A DNA stretch of 64,000 bases from Sabethes cyaneus (Eukaryota; Arthropoda; Insecta; Diptera; Culicidae). Below the pieces are notes generated by a model. That model did no database searches. It was not told where the DNA came from and worked only from the letters and a program-made list of their open reading frames with translations. Positions within the stretch are counted from its first letter, which is position 1. Every line of letters starts with the position of its first letter. The DNA lies in the NCBI RefSeq assembly GCF_943734655.1, contig NC_071355.1, positions 220,892,527-220,956,526 on the forward strand, read 5' to 3'. Positions 22,670 through 34,589 of this stretch are shown here, piece after piece. Position numbers and translations under genes: made by a program.

Positions 22670-23340
22670 AAGCCCGAAGAAGGGCCGATTCTTCAATTAC
22701 AGCTTCATCAACGTGCACTGCCTGCACGAAGGCAAACCCGACAAGAAGAAAGCGTTCGACGCGCGGCTGAACGCACGCTGTTCGCCACGGAACGTCCAGG
22801 TTGGTAGGAAAGAAGTGTATAGACTGATGATCGGGGCCCATAACCTGCATACCGACTCGAACGATAACGGCTAACAATGCATAAAAACTTTGCAGCTTCC
22901 CGAGGCCTGTTGATCCGAGGCTGATTTTGCCCACGCAAAGGTCCATAAAGTCATCAGGAGATCACTTGACTAACGTACAATGAATCAGATTGACTACTTT
23001 TTCATAGATGACCGGTTCTTCTCTAACATCATGAACATACCTTTCCTACGGGATGCGGATATTAACTTTGACCATAACCATTAGCAGTATATGTGCGCTC
23101 AAAACTACCGTCAACCGTAATCCAAACACGTCAAATCCGTCCTTCTCAGTTAAAAATTAGGCAGCTAGATAACCCACAATCTACCAAGAACTACGTATGA
23201 ATACTGGATGAGGTACTGCATTCTTCCGAGGAGTTATGTGCTTGAACCCTCGAAGAAGGGTTGGAGCAGAATACGTTCGGCCATCGGAGAGACCGCGACC
23301 ATTGTATACTAGAATACGAGTATTAGTGTAATAGAGCTAA
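22670..23340 (+). pseudogene. LINE endonuclease fossil
   Basis: Plus-strand remains of an APE-type endonuclease of a non-LTR retrotransposon. Segments in shifting frames read FFNYSFINVHCLHEGKPDKK, a GRKEVYRLMIGAHNLHTDSN stretch, then NQIDYFFIDDRFFSNIMNIP and DADINFDHNH, in the order normal for the C-terminal half of the endonuclease (NVHxPHE..., GxxxLHxxSNxNG, NQIDHVLID, DIDSDHxL). Several stops and frameshifts break it. A following section to 23340 with LEPSKKGWSRIRSAIGETAT is the linker before the RT. The RT itself is missing. It is probably the same family as the fossil at 59685-60395. Confidence 0.75.
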
Positions 23341-23447
23341 GAACAATTATCTGAACATTGTCACTAGGGAAACTTGGCCAAATACTGACGAACAAAGAAC
23401 CATGCCTAATTTAAACTTTTAAACCCAATTATAAGTCTAAATTTTAA

Positions 23448-24078
23448 GGGGAAATCCTACTCTGGAAAGTCGTGAAAATCGAATTTTATGTTTTGGCGTT
23501 TTCAAGACGCTTATGCTATCAGATATTTTATGCCATAAAGGATTTTTTGATATCTGATCTTATTGAAAAAATACGGCAAAAACTGTGGGGTCACCTCAAA
23601 GGCAGTGCATCGCTGTATGAAACTTTGAACGCGTTTTCTCGAAACCATATTTTTTCAGCTGGCGGTACGTGTATCTCAGAATCTAGCGGTCCGATTTGGC
23701 TGAAAAATTTTTCCAGCATGTAAAAATGAATTATCTAAATTGTCACGGTGCCGTTTTTTGATATCGTAATTTTTAAATTTTTGTTAGCTTCTAATTAGTG
23801 ATTTTTGATGAAAAAACACCTTTCTTTCAGAAAAACAGCCTAATAACAGCCAGTAATTTTTACCTAAAGCTTTAAAATCATCCTTGAAATCAGTTCTCCG
23901 ATACTCCGTTAGTTCCCGGCACGTACCGCCAGCAAGGAACTGTTTTCTAGAGAGCATCCACGCGCCCAGCTGCCATCATAATCATTATTCTGGGATTCAA
24001 AAAAAACTTAATTTTAGTTCCAGCATCTAAAAAAATTACGAAAATGTGTTATTTTTCGACCGTGAGCAGGGCCCCCCC
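23448..24078. mobile_element. TTAA-flanked TIR element inside satellite
   Basis: A 631-bp segment bounded by TTAA at 23444-23447 and 24079-24082. The left end GGGGAAATCCTACTC and the inverted right end GGGGGGCCCTGCTC align imperfectly. The interior carries GGCGGTACGTG and, inverted, CACGTACCGCC, giving a second set of subterminal inverted repeats. It has no convincing coding. The target looks like the degenerate TCCAAATC satellite that resumes immediately on the right. Confidence 0.55.
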
Positions 24079-24082
24079 TTAA

Positions 24083-25560
24083 GTTCAATACCAAATGCAA
24101 TTTCACGTGCGAATCGAATTTATATCCAAAATCAATTAATCCATACCAATCTAATCCCACCAATTTAATTTCAATCCGACCAAAATCATCTAAAGCGAAT
24201 CTAATTGGTTCAAAGCTACTCCGGATCAGTACAAATTCGGTCCAATTTAGTCCAAATCCAATACAAATTAGTTTATGTTCGTCCAAAAGCATCGAAATAT
24301 AAAAAAACTTGGTCCAAATCTAATCTAAATCGGTCCAAATCCTATCCAAATCGTACCAAATTAGACCAAAGCTAACCAAAATTATCCAAATCGAATCGGA
24401 TTTGGTCCACTGAACACTCCAATTCAGTACAAATCCAATACAATTTAATCCAATCAAAACTAGTTCAAATTCGACAAAATTCAATCGAAATGAGTCCAAA
24501 GCTGCTCCAAAGTAGCGCTAATCCGAGCAAATCAGTCCGAATCCAATCGAAAATTGTCCAACTCCAATACAAATTAAATAGAATTTAGTCTAAATCAAAG
24601 CCAAATCGGTCAAAATCAGTCCAAATCCTATCTAATTGAATCCAAATCCCTAAAAATTAGTTCTAGTCCGACCAGAATCATCCAAATTCAATCTAAATTA
24701 GTCCGAAGCTACTCCAAAACAGTGCAATGGATATCCAAATTAGTTCGAATCCAATAAAAACAATTGTCTAATTTCAATACAAATCGAATAGAAATTAGTT
24801 CAAATCGAATCCAAATCGGTCCAAATCCACGGATGGCACGGTCACTTTGACTCAATTCATATTCATTTGACAGTGCCATATCAGTCAAGCAAAATTTGAC
24901 AAAGTTTTATATGGGACATTTGTAGAATTAGTTATTACTAAATGAACGAAATGAACTAAATGAACGTTCACTTAATCACTAAAGAGGTAGCATTGTAGCA
25001 CCGTAAATACAAAAGATACAGCAATACCTTATTCAGAAAAGTTGTAGATAATAACTAGTTCTTCAATCGTCCTATAGATAACTTTTTCAAATTCTGCATG
25101 ACTGAGACGGTGCTGTCAAATGAATGTGAATTGAGTCAAAGTGATTGTGCCGTCCCTGTCCAAATCAGTCTAAATCCATTCCAATTTAGTGCAAACCCAA
25201 TCTAATTTAATTCAAATCCCATAAAAATTAGTCCAAATCCGACCAAAAGCATCCAAATCCAATTGAAAATAAAGCAAATCCGATCCAAATCAGTCCTACC
25301 AATCGATAATTTTCCAGTTTCAATCAAATCAATAGTTTGTTCAATTCCAATCTAATGCGTTCAAATGCATTCAAATCCAGTCAATATCGTCCAAATCCAT
25401 TTGAAATTTGAAATTAATCCAAACTCCATTCAAATCAGACTAAATCCAATTCAAATTTGGCCACATCCGATTAAAATTATCCAATCCGAAGCAAAAGTGG
25501 TCAAAAGCAACTCCAGATCAGTACAAATCCGATCCAAGTTAGTCCAAATCCAACACAAAT
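24083..25560. repeat. degenerate TCCAAATC-type satellite
   Basis: About 1.1 kb (excluding the insertion) of words such as AATCCAAATCGGTCCAAAT, AATTTAGTCCAAATCC and GACCAAAATCATCC, with an irregular 10-18-base period and much divergence. It is interrupted at 24828-25158 by a hAT-type MITE whose 8-bp duplication is the satellite word TCCAAATC itself. Similar but shorter sequence occurs at 44265-44360. Confidence 0.75.
24828..25158. mobile_element. hAT-type foldback MITE, copy 2
   Basis: A 331-bp element with ends CACGGATGGCACGGTCACTT and, inverted, CAGGGACGGCACAATCACTT. It is flanked by perfect 8-bp copies of TCCAAATC (24820-24827 and 25159-25166). Because that word is common in the host satellite, the duplication is less decisive here than in the other copies. 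The centre carries the GTAGCACCGTAAATAC palindrome half seen in the family. Confidence 0.8.
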
Positions 25561-26320
25561 GAGGTGATGATGAAGTGATGGTGGAAAACTTCAGAAAAAA
25601 GTCACAAAATTACGCTCTTAAAGAAAAAAAAACCTGATTTGATTCCCCTTGTGGGCATTTCCAGCTCAAATAGCAAATCGGCTTGTCTCGATTATTTTTG
25701 ATTGGAATAAAATTTTGCCGATATATTAGATGCACCACAAGGATTTATTTGCCTAACCCTAAATTTTTCCGTCAAGAGTAACTTTTCAGAAGGGCGTATT
25801 TAGATTTTTTTTTTCTAATTATATCTTATAACTACTTATTTGAGCAAAATGGCGTCAAAGAAAAGATGTGGGAAATTAGGTGTATTTTCAGAAAAATAAC
25901 ACTGAAAGAAAAACTTCGCAAAGAGCTCGAGCAAGAGCTAATTATGAACACTTTTTCTGATATTTTATGAAGAATCTTTGAAATTTGCATTTGTTTTTTT
26001 TTGTAAAACGAAAAAAATCGTATTCTAAACGCATCAGAGATAGATAAGTAAGAGATGCAGCAAAGTGTTTTCTACAATTTTTGTGAAAACACAATATTTT
26101 TTGGGACTCATTTAAAAAAACAAAAATCTGTAACACCCTATTTCGGGGATTTATGATCACCCAATAGTGATAAAATGTGCTATATTTTATTAATAAACTG
26201 TTCCAAAATTACACCCGTAAAAAGTTACGCAATTTTACGCTATAGTATATTATCGCTATTTTATGCCTTCGTGCAATATCAGCAAAGTTTTGTTGAATAA
26301 ATTTCGACAATTATTTTTAA
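25561..26320. other. unassigned AT-rich interval
   Basis: AT-rich sequence with homopolymer runs. No gene or defined element is seen. It leads without a visible boundary into the 300-bp dimer at 26320. Confidence 0.4.
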
Positions 26321-26905
26321 ATATCTTTTGACCGGTAAAACCAGTTCTTATGAAATTTCGCAGATATATTCACAGTGTTAAAACCTTTCGTTTGATACTA
26401 AAATTGTTGGAGGTAGATAAATTATCTTTGTTAAAATCATTATAAATCATTGTTGATTTGATGTGTTGTACCCGATTGCTCATAACTTTCAAATTAAACA
26501 TCCAATCACAAAACAAATCAATAGTAATCTATCAAGCTAAATTACCTTTCAAATGAGACTAATAGCGCATAAATCGGTTTGACCATCTTTGAGAAACAGG
26601 CGATCATTTGTACCTAGTCAAAGCAGGTTTTTTAATCATAGCTTTCGAACTACTTGTTCGTTTTCAATAAAACTTTTTGAGAAAGTTAAAAAGCAAAAGC
26701 TTTCATTTGGTACTAAGATCGTCGAAATCGGTTGAGCGGTTCCGGAGAAAATCGTGTCACGTAGTTTTCACATTTTTGCTTACAACTTTTAAACGAAAGT
26801 CGCATCATAAAACAACTCAATAGTGATTTACTAGACAATAATACTTTCAAACAAAAGTAATAGCGAACGAATCGGTGCAGCCATCTTCGAGAAACAGGCG
26901 ATAGA
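26320..26905 (+). repeat. diverged ~300-bp tandem dimer
   Basis: Two successive units of about 300 bp. Shared landmarks are GATACTAAAATTGTTGGAG / GGTACTAAGATCGTCGAAAT, ACAAATCAATAGTAATCTA / ACAACTCAATAGTGATTTA, and CATCTTTGAGAAACAGGCGA / CATCTTCGAGAAACAGGCGA. The second unit runs straight into the (CA)n array, which is followed by GATGGCTCAGTTCGTCGAA and GGCTCTCCGGGCTTCGG. This looks like the terminal region of a larger repeated element with a microsatellite inside it. Confidence 0.6.
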
Positions 26906-26915
26906 AAAAGTCATT

Positions 26916-27136
<221 letters not shown>

Positions 27137-27254
27137 GATGGCTCAGTTCGTCGAACCCTGTCGATTGGTATATGTGGCTCGGCTCTCCGGGCTTCGGATC
27201 AATTGCGTGTTCTTCGAAAGAGGAAAACCTGCCTTAAAAAAGAAAATTTAACAA

Positions 27255-27490
27255 AATGGTGACAGAATTGGAAGGTAAACCAGGACGTAGAAACAGAAAA
27301 TTGTGGAAACAAAAGAAAACGGAAGGAAAAACTGAAACAGAGGAGACTGGACAAAAAAAAGGAAACAGTAGAAAAGAAGAAAAACGAAAGAAAAGAAAGA
27401 AAAACGTTCAAGCAAAAGAGGAAAACGAGAGAGAAAATGAGGACAAATTGAACAGAGAAGGAGAAAAAACTGAACAAAAAAGGAGTTCGA
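27255..27490 (+). repeat. purine-rich tract
   Basis: About 235 bp with almost no pyrimidines on the plus strand, made of loose GAAAAACGGAAAG and GGACAAAAAAAG words. It reads as Lys/Glu-rich in one frame and Phe/Ser-rich on the other strand, which is composition rather than coding evidence. A similar tract follows the TCTG array at 43771-44260. Confidence 0.75.
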
Positions 27491-27495
27491 AAACA

Positions 27496-27540
27496 GACAC
27501 TGAGGAAGCCTGCAAGTCGTAAACAAAATACGTTTCTGTC
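27496..27540 (+). ncRNA. hammerhead-like motif, copy 1 (broken core)
   Basis: GACA (stem I), CTGAGGA (first core strand, fits CUGANGA), a stem II region starting GCCTGC, an A-rich second core strand, then TACGTTTC and TGTC (stem I partner). The GAAA strand has decayed to AAAA and the right half of stem II is mutated, so activity is not expected. The three copies together define the motif better than any one. Confidence 0.4.
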
Positions 27541-27640
27541 GCAAATAAATGTAGATAGTAGAATTTAATTGGAATAGTTTACTTTTTATTTAATTTCAGG
27601 TTTCCTATTCTACTAAGACGCTCCAAATTAGTCATTTTTT
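27496..27640 (+). mobile_element. Penelope-like unit, copy 1
   Basis: This shares with 41185-41325 and 63523-63664 the order: (A)CTGAGGAAGCCTGCAAGTCGT, TACGT-T-TCTGTCG, GTAGAATTTAATTGGAATAG, TTTCAGGTTTCCTATTCTAC and TAAGACGCTCCAAA. No protein is encoded. The core at its left end looks like a hammerhead ribozyme, as in terminal repeats of Penelope-like retroelements. It is bordered on the left by the purine-rich tract and on the right by LINE remains. Confidence 0.55.
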
Positions 27641-27664
27641 CAACCATCCGACAGATTTAAAAAA

Positions 27665-28060
27665 ATATCTTTATTGACTTCAAAGCAGCGTACGATACGG
27701 TCATTCGAGACCAGCTATGCCAGACAATGCATGAACACGGACAATGCATAAACACAGGAGACAAACGCGCACCTCCTACGGACGGTAATCTTGGACGGCG
27801 ACGAACTAGAAGTGTTAGATGTGTTCGTGTAATTGGGATCGCTGATGGCCGCGTTCAACAAAACCGTCATTAGACCAATTGGTCTTTATGGTCTTCAAAC
27901 TGTGATACAGGTCACGGAAGACGCCCTTGTTATGTTCAAGCGGAAGGTGCTACGGATGATATTTGGCGGAGTACAAACTGAAAGCGGGGAATGGCGGAGA
28001 CATACGAACAATATAGGAGAGATTGCTGCAAATTGAGACCAATTTACAAAGAAAATATGC
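27665..28060 (+). pseudogene. LINE reverse transcriptase fossil with internal deletion
   Basis: Plus-strand fragments start at IFIDFKAAYDTVIRDQL, the first catalytic motif region of a non-LTR RT (FxDFxxAYD). They then jump directly to TVILDGDEL and a 3' part reading RPIGLYGLQTVIQVTEDAL and MFKRKVLRMIFGG. The middle of the palm with the catalytic F-A-D-D box is deleted. The segment ends with EWRRHTN before a frameshift. Confidence 0.8.
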
Positions 28061-28234
28061 ATCTAGTTTCTTCTAAACCAACTTGAAGATAAGGAAAGAC
28101 TTTGGTTTGATGTTGCGAGTAAGATTTGGAGCACTATTTACATTCATCGAATTTTCTCAGTCTGCAGCTAGTCTCAACCTGCAGCTGATATTTGTAGAGA
28201 CGAAAAAGAAAACTCGATAGGTAGAAGCAGCTCT

Positions 28235-28850
28235 TCAATAATGCGTGTTATGGGTTACTCCAATAAATCCTTCAGAAATATCAGAAGTGCAACAAGCCGA
28301 CATATTTCAATCGATTCCAAGGCAGCATACGATGCAATCGAACGGGAAGAGCTGTTCTAAATTACTCATGACCGCAGATTGTTGGACAATATTACGCGGC
28401 GTACCAAGGCTACTTTGAAACCAGTGATGTGTTACGTACGCATCTCAAGAACACTTTCAAGTCGCTTCGCGCAGAGTGTTGTGGCAAGAGGATTAACTAT
28501 CCAGTATATTACTGAACATCGCCATTTAGGGTGTGACTGAAACAAGATGTACAATTTATAACAAGAGCGACCTACTCCTAGGCCTCGTAAATGGCCTCGA
28601 CGGTATTACTAGATACTTTGCGACAGCGAAAGCAACCAACGCCAAGCTAAAAGCGGAGACTAGAAAAATTACAATTACAAGTGAATATCGGGACCGGCCA
28701 CGTTACGAGGATGCCGTAAGACAGAACGACGAAATCGGCTCTTCGACGACCTCACCGCTAAAAGTAGTGGGATACAACCTATTGCGCAGGATCGGCCAGA
28801 TTGAAACTAACTTACGACGAGCGAGCCGAGAAGAAGGAGAAGAATACTGA
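28235..28850 (+). pseudogene. second LINE reverse transcriptase fossil
   Basis: This begins with NKSFRNIRSATSRHISIDSK and AAYDAIEREELF, continues through TLKPVMCYVRISRTLSSRF, a corrupted thumb, and ends in RDRPRYEDAVRQNDEIGSS, the decayed equivalent of the C-terminal GHVARM...W region. Multiple stops and frame changes occur. It lies in the same orientation as the preceding fossil and may be a second insertion or a rearranged duplicate of the same family. Confidence 0.75.
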
Positions 28851-29131
28851 TCAATTTTACTTGTTTTCAGAAAATTTGCGAAAATCCTAAGCAGTATAAG
28901 AATAATCATAGTCATAGTCATCATAAGAGTATTTATGTCTGGTAAAAAAACGATTGTTGATTTATATCTCAAGGACAACAAAAATATTACTATATTTAGT
29001 GACAGATAAGCTACGAGAAACAAGATCTTGGTGAAGCCGTTTTGGATTAGATAATTTAGAGAATAGAATACTTCTTCCATGATGCTTGGTACAAACTTCA
29101 CGATTTCTTAAAATAAGCTATGAGTCCTGAA

Positions 29132-29521
29132 CAGGGATGGCACGATCACTTTGACTCAATTCACATTCATTTGACAGTACCGTCTCAGCCTAGCAAAATT
29201 TGACAACATTTTTATATGGGACATTTGTAGAATTAGTTATTATCTACAATTTTGAAAAAAGTTTTGCTATATCTTTTGTAGTTACGGCGCTACAATGCTA
29301 GTAACTCATTAGTGACTAAATGAACGTTTACTTAGTCACTAAAGAGGTACTAGCATTGTAGCACCGTAAATACGAAAGATACAGCACAACATTTTTCAGA
29401 AAAGTTGTAGATAATAACTAGTTCTTCAATCGTCCCATACATAACTTTTTCAAATTCTGCATGACAGAGACGGTACTGTCAAATGAATATGAATTGAGTC
29501 AAAGTGATTGTGCCATCCTTG
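29132..29521. mobile_element. hAT-type foldback MITE, copy 3 (best preserved)
   Basis: A 390-bp element with ends CAGGGATGGCACGATCACTT and CAAGGATGGCACAATCACTT (inverted) and a perfect 8-bp duplication, GTCCTGAA at 29124-29131 and 29522-29529. The two halves pair over most of their length (CATTTGACAGTACCGTCTC with its complement; CTACAATGCTAGTAACTC with its complement). No coding. This copy defines the family's boundaries. Confidence 0.88.
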
Positions 29522-29529
29522 GTCCTGAA

Positions 29530-32500
29530 AGATCGAAAAAAATTCCTAAAACTTTTCTGGGAAAACAAGTGACTGGCTTTTTTTAATATAGTTTGCGCTC
29601 AATGTTCATCACCTCAGTTTCAATTTTGTAAATCAAAAATTAAACAAGGATGTTCGAACAAATTCCCACTTATAAACGGTAACACTATCACAGCGACTGA
29701 AGGCAAGTCTTCGCCTCTGTCCCTTTAGGAATCGTGTTGAATGTTTGCCCGCTACACAGAAATACCCATTTAAGGCAAAACTAGAATACATTGCTGCGAT
29801 TTTTCATAATCTAGAAGAAAATGGAAGATCTTGTTTCTGTCATCTTTGTAAAACACCAGACACGGGTACTGTTTTCGATGTTGGCTTCTGGTTTCTTTTT
29901 TTTCATCTGTTTGCTCTCTAGTTCCAGCTCCATCACCCATTGCCTTGCTACACTCGACAGCAGCAAACAAAGGCTTAGCCGGCCTGCGAAAGAAGGTCCA
30001 ATATTCTTCCAAGTCAACATCAACCATCGCGCATACCATGGACAACAAAAAAAATATCTCTCTGGGAAGGACATTTTTATTGCTTTATGCTGTCCATCAG
30101 CCAGCACTGGAGCGGTCGTGGAACGGAAAAAAACTTCCAATTTAATCTACATTATTATTATCCCTTTCCTGAGCGAACACCAACAACGCCGGATGTGGTA
30201 AATGCCACCTTCTTCGTCCCATCTGTTCCGCCGGACATGGTCTGCTGTTTACGAGGACGAAAAGGATGCCTGGCGTGACTTTTATTAAAAAAAATTCTTC
30301 GAGAATGGATGCTGTCGGTCCTAAGTGAAGACATGCGCCGCTGCTGACTGGAAAGTTTAAGCACCGGTTTTCCTGCCGTCCGCCCGCCCCTGTCCCGTCC
30401 CGTATGCAGCCGGCTGCTGTCTGCCCTCACAAAGTGCGAAACAAATTGAACTTTATGAAGCTTGGTAATAAAGAACTTGGATAAACTGTACGTAATTGAA
30501 GCCGAACCGGAAATATCAACAAAGTCCGCTGTAAGTTTCTCCAACAACTGGAAACATTTCAACCGGATAAATAAAATTGCGTTTTGTGCTGAATATGTCA
30601 GCTCGGTAACCTGTCAAGTCTCCCGAGGCAAGGCTTACACCGCACGTGGGCTGGGCTGGGCTGGCCTGGCACAAACTTAATTGCGACAGCGGCAATCTGG
30701 ATTCCGTTCCTCCTTCTCACAGCGAATTAAGATGATTGGATACGCTTCAAAGGACGGAACACAAAATTATGGAAATATTTTTTTAGTGGTTTCTCTAGCA
30801 CTTGGTGATGGGCACTCGGTTTGTTAGGAATAATATTAAAAATAAAAATCAAGCATTTTTGTTTATTTTTTTTGGTAAAATTGTCACTAATTTCACGCAA
30901 AACGTGCAACACTAAATTGTATCGGATAACGGTTGTATAAGACTCGTTCAAAATCAATATAAGAGCCTAATAACATGTCCCAATATCGAACAATGTGAAA
31001 ATTATGTGTAACGTTCTACCAGCAACCCTGTCGAAAACAGTAAAAATGCTTATGTCCTAACTTCTGGGCCACGACAAAAGCCTGCAGCACGTTTTACAAC
31101 GGTCATTTGCCATTCAGTGTATCCTGATTGCTTGCAGAAAAGGTTGATGGTAGAACTTTAGAATATTACCGTAGTCGTAAACATTACCCGTCCTAACGGG
31201 GTACTAACTTTTGGTAAAAATAACATTACGCCAAACAGCACAACGAACGAACGAACGGACGGTGTCATCAGGTTTCTGCCGACAGGCAAAGGTGAAAAAA
31301 TCGATTCAAAAAAAACGAAAAGATTGACACATCCGGTCGGTCCCAACGGATCATCGAGCACGGCAAATGCTGACGAGAAACGTGTCGTGTTCGGGAATAA
31401 ATAAAACGTTTTTATGGGTCTGTCCGGTTCGAGATAAGAATATTTTACGGTTATTATTGCAATCGGAAACCGTTCCTCACTTTCCAACGAGTCGTTTGGT
31501 TATCGGTATGAAAAGCTAGAATCCTGGTGCTTTCGCGCTTTGGGCGAACTCAATCAATGAATTCTGACTGACATTGGCGTTTTTATTTCATTTATTATAT
31601 CAGAAACCATTCCATTTTTCCATATTTATCTTTCCATTTCGGTATTATTAAATTTCTTCATTTTTGAATAACCGTAAATAAAACTTGAACAATTTGCTTG
31701 TACACCGAGCATTCTACTATAAGCATCAACTACCACCTCTAATGGCACGAATGGAAATTGCTAATAAAATCCATCTGATTGTGTCCAATCGTGTTACTGC
31801 CGATTTCGGTTTCCAATTTCACCAGAAAGGCTGGGGGATTAGTGTAGTGTTGAGCTGATAATGGTTCTCCTTTCGTCCCGTGCCGAACCATTCTGCGTCT
31901 CTGATGACTGTTTCAATTTAGTGCCAAACGCACTTGTAATTCAGAGATAAGAGTCCATTTTCGGTCCGGCCGACCGGTCCGGGGGAAACGATCACGTTCT
32001 GCTTTCCCTATTTGCTCGTTGCCCCATCCAATAGCCGGGCACCAGGCTGGAGCTCCATTATTCCCCTGCATGTGTCTATCGGTTTAGTGCTTCGTTTTTT
32101 GATTGTTTTATTGCTCTGAATGTGTTCATTCGACTCAATCTGATGGGACCGTTGGAAATCGGGTCCCAGGGAAACTGATACTTTTCCAAAGCCATTGAAT
32201 TCATTAGATACGGCTAACGAAGCGTATATTCTTGACAATTCAAGTCCGACGACCGTTTTATTTTAACAATCTCAATAGCGCTCGTATCCGTGTTGCTCAT
32301 GAATTTGTATGTCGATTAACTCAAAATTGATGAAATTATTTTAAGTTTGATCCGAGGTCAAGAGACTTATTGTTTGAAATCAAAAACCAACCGAAGAATT
32401 TCATCCAAAATTTTTCACATATCCTTTTGCTGATCACACCTGATTACGAAAGAATGCAAACATGAAAACGTGGCCGTGCTTCGTCTTTCAGATAACAGAT

Positions 32501-33690
32501 TTGGTCGTTTTGCAAAAAAAAACGAAAACTTCCCCGGTAGCAAACCGGTAAAGAAACAGGTCAAAACTGTGTCTACAGGATGTAATTTTTAAAACTTTTT
32601 TATTCTTCCCTAACGACTTTTTTTCAAACAACTTTACTTTCGTTACCTGCTAGGCGGACCACTCCGCCCGGTTTGTTCGTTCGTTCGTTGGCGACGTGGC
32701 AGAGCCAGAGTTTTTTTATTCTTGGCCTGAAAAACCGAACCATGAACAGAATGGGCTCGCTGAGTGCGCGGGTAGTCTCGCTCGCGGCTCCCCATCGCTG
32801 AAGTTCCGTTTTAACTTTTTAACCGCACTTCGCATGTTTTAATTATTTAATATAAAACCGAGATTTTGCTCGGTGTTGACTTTCCAACCGGGAAGCGCTT
32901 CCGGAGGGTACTATTTGGATTCAATTTTGCGCCTCTCGTTAGCCAGCGAACGGCGAAATGACATGGTAGTGATTATTTTTTGGTGAATTCGGATGGCTGA
33001 AATTGGTCAGTGCTGCAGAGGAGTAGACCTGTTGCAACTACTAGGGTGACAACTCCAAGTTTGCATTATGTTTTATATCCTGACTCTGTTTTACCTCAAA
33101 ATTTAAGTTCTTCCCATAAAAAAGCTTAATTTTATGGAAATTTGCTAACTTGGTTAAAGAATATAAATATGAGAATAAAAAATTCTCTATTTTAAGTAAA
33201 AATGTCGATACCATACATAAATAGTGTAACTTTTATTAGAAGCGGCACATTTTTAATTTGTCATTCCTAAAGAAACTTTTTTTAAAGCAATATACATTGT
33301 AAAACTATCCTTCTCACCCAACTACCTATAATTTAAAATGAATTCAATCACGGCGCGCGTCTATCTTCCAAAAAAACGAGTGACTTGAATGAGGTCAAGC
33401 TTGATGCACATGACGGATGAAGTGGAATTCAATTCAGGGCACACCACATCAAAATAAACCAGCTGAGCTGAGCATCGCGGCTAACACGCTGAGGGACAAA
33501 CAACGCCGCGGGCAGTACCGTGCAAGTCGTAAGTGTCTGCATAGTGTCGTCGTCCTGAAAGTAAAAATGAGTTAGATTAAAACTTCTCGGTCGGTAGTTT
33601 CTACAGTAGAAGGAGGAAGAGGCACAATTTGTGTCTAAAAATAACCCTAACCAGATACGTTGCTACATTAATAAGGGGGGTTGCGCAATC
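29530..33690. other. unassigned interval of 4.2 kb
   Basis: I recognise no transposon, SINE or protein family here. Base composition is mixed, with G+C-richer parts around 29900-30450, 31950-32060 and 32640-32790. Short frames near 29770-30560 on both strands lack signatures. The absence of obvious repeats makes this one of the likelier stretches for regulatory or single-copy sequence, but nothing in it proves that. Confidence 0.4.
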
Positions 33691-33693
33691 TTC

Positions 33694-33960
33694 TTTGGTC
33701 CAGCGCCTCTATGGTTCAAAGGTACACGGGTATCAGCGAGCCACACGCCCTGGCGGGTGTTGTGGGTTCAAATCCGGATATAATCTCTGATTATAGCTTG
33801 GTTCGACCCATGCACCTTCCAGCATTGGACAAAAGGTCGGAGTCACAACGACAACTTGTTAAGCCTAGCTACCTATTACCATCCCCCCTTCCTCTCCACT
33901 CTTTCCTCTCCATTCCCAAAAAATATTCATTTTCATTAGACATCACCAGCTGGTCCAGAA
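33694..33960 (+). mobile_element. SINE-B, full-length copy
   Basis: A tRNA-derived SINE. An A-box-like TGGTTCAAAGG and a B-box-like GGGTTCAAATCCG sit about 60 bp apart, followed by the body GATTATAGCTTGGTTCGACC, CATGCACCTTCCAGCATTGG, ACAAAAGGTCGGAGTCAC and ACTTGTTAAGCCTAGCTACC, and a CT-rich 3' end. The copy at 36713 matches throughout. The tRNA-like part is too diverged to be a functional tRNA gene. Confidence 0.8.
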
Positions 33961-33989
33961 ATTCCAGTTTCCAGAAGGAAACAGCATTT

Positions 33990-34540
33990 TGATGAGCACC
34001 TGAATGGCGCCCAGGTGGAGAACCACGGCGGCGGGCCAAGCGATTTCGGCTGTGCAGCAAACGAGGAAAAGGTGATAGCCCAAACAATAGGCAGGAAGTT
34101 AAGGAGGCCATCATGCACTCGGTCTACAACGGATCAAATATTTACACTGCGAAAGATCCTCCAAAAGGGCTTTGAATGCACAGTTCCCACGCAGCATTTG
34201 TGCGTTGACTTCAAAGCCGCATATGATACTATCGACCGGGAAGAGCCATGGAAAATCATGGACGAGAACAGCTTCCCCAGGAAGCTCATCAAACTTATTC
34301 AATCAACGATGGATGGTATCACAGTTCTGTGTTCAAATTTCGAATGGATTGTCAAATTCCTTCGGATTATACAAAGGGCTTCGTCGAGGTGATATTCTCT
34401 CATGCCTGCAGTTCAAAATAACGCTATAAGGCGTTATGAACCGAGTGGACACCATCAACACGCGGGGCACGATCTTCAACAAACCTAGTCAATTCATCTG
34501 CTTTGCCAATGGCAATGGCATATTCGATAAAAGGGAACTT
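33990..34540 (+). pseudogene. LINE reverse transcriptase fossil
   Basis: Plus-strand RT domain. QIFTLRKILQKGFECTVPTQ, then HLCVDFKAAYDTIDREEPW (FVDFxAAYD motif), KIMDENSFPRKLIKLIQSTM, and after frameshifts GVMNRVDTINTRGTIFNK and FICFANGNGIFD. The last replaces the catalytic F-A-D-D box by F-A-N-G, so both a frameshift and an active-site loss mark it as dead. It is immediately downstream of SINE-B and converges on the minus-strand fossil at 34590-35140. Confidence 0.85.
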
Positions 34541-34589
34541 CCGAGTGTTGGTTTTTCCAACTTCTCCTTAATTTCGAATTTGCAATTTG

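Noticed and set aside
22668..22946. Minus-strand 92-codon frame
   Set aside because: Antisense of the LINE endonuclease fossil, whose plus-strand motifs are recognisable.
27256..27522. Lys/Glu-rich 88-codon frame resembling a nuclear basic protein
   Set aside because: Pure purine-rich composition with homopolymer-like words; a similar non-coding tract occurs at 43771-44260.
29770..30562. Overlapping frames of 90-134 codons on both strands
   Set aside because: No domain, no splice pattern and mutually overlapping frames; treated as chance in G+C-richer sequence.
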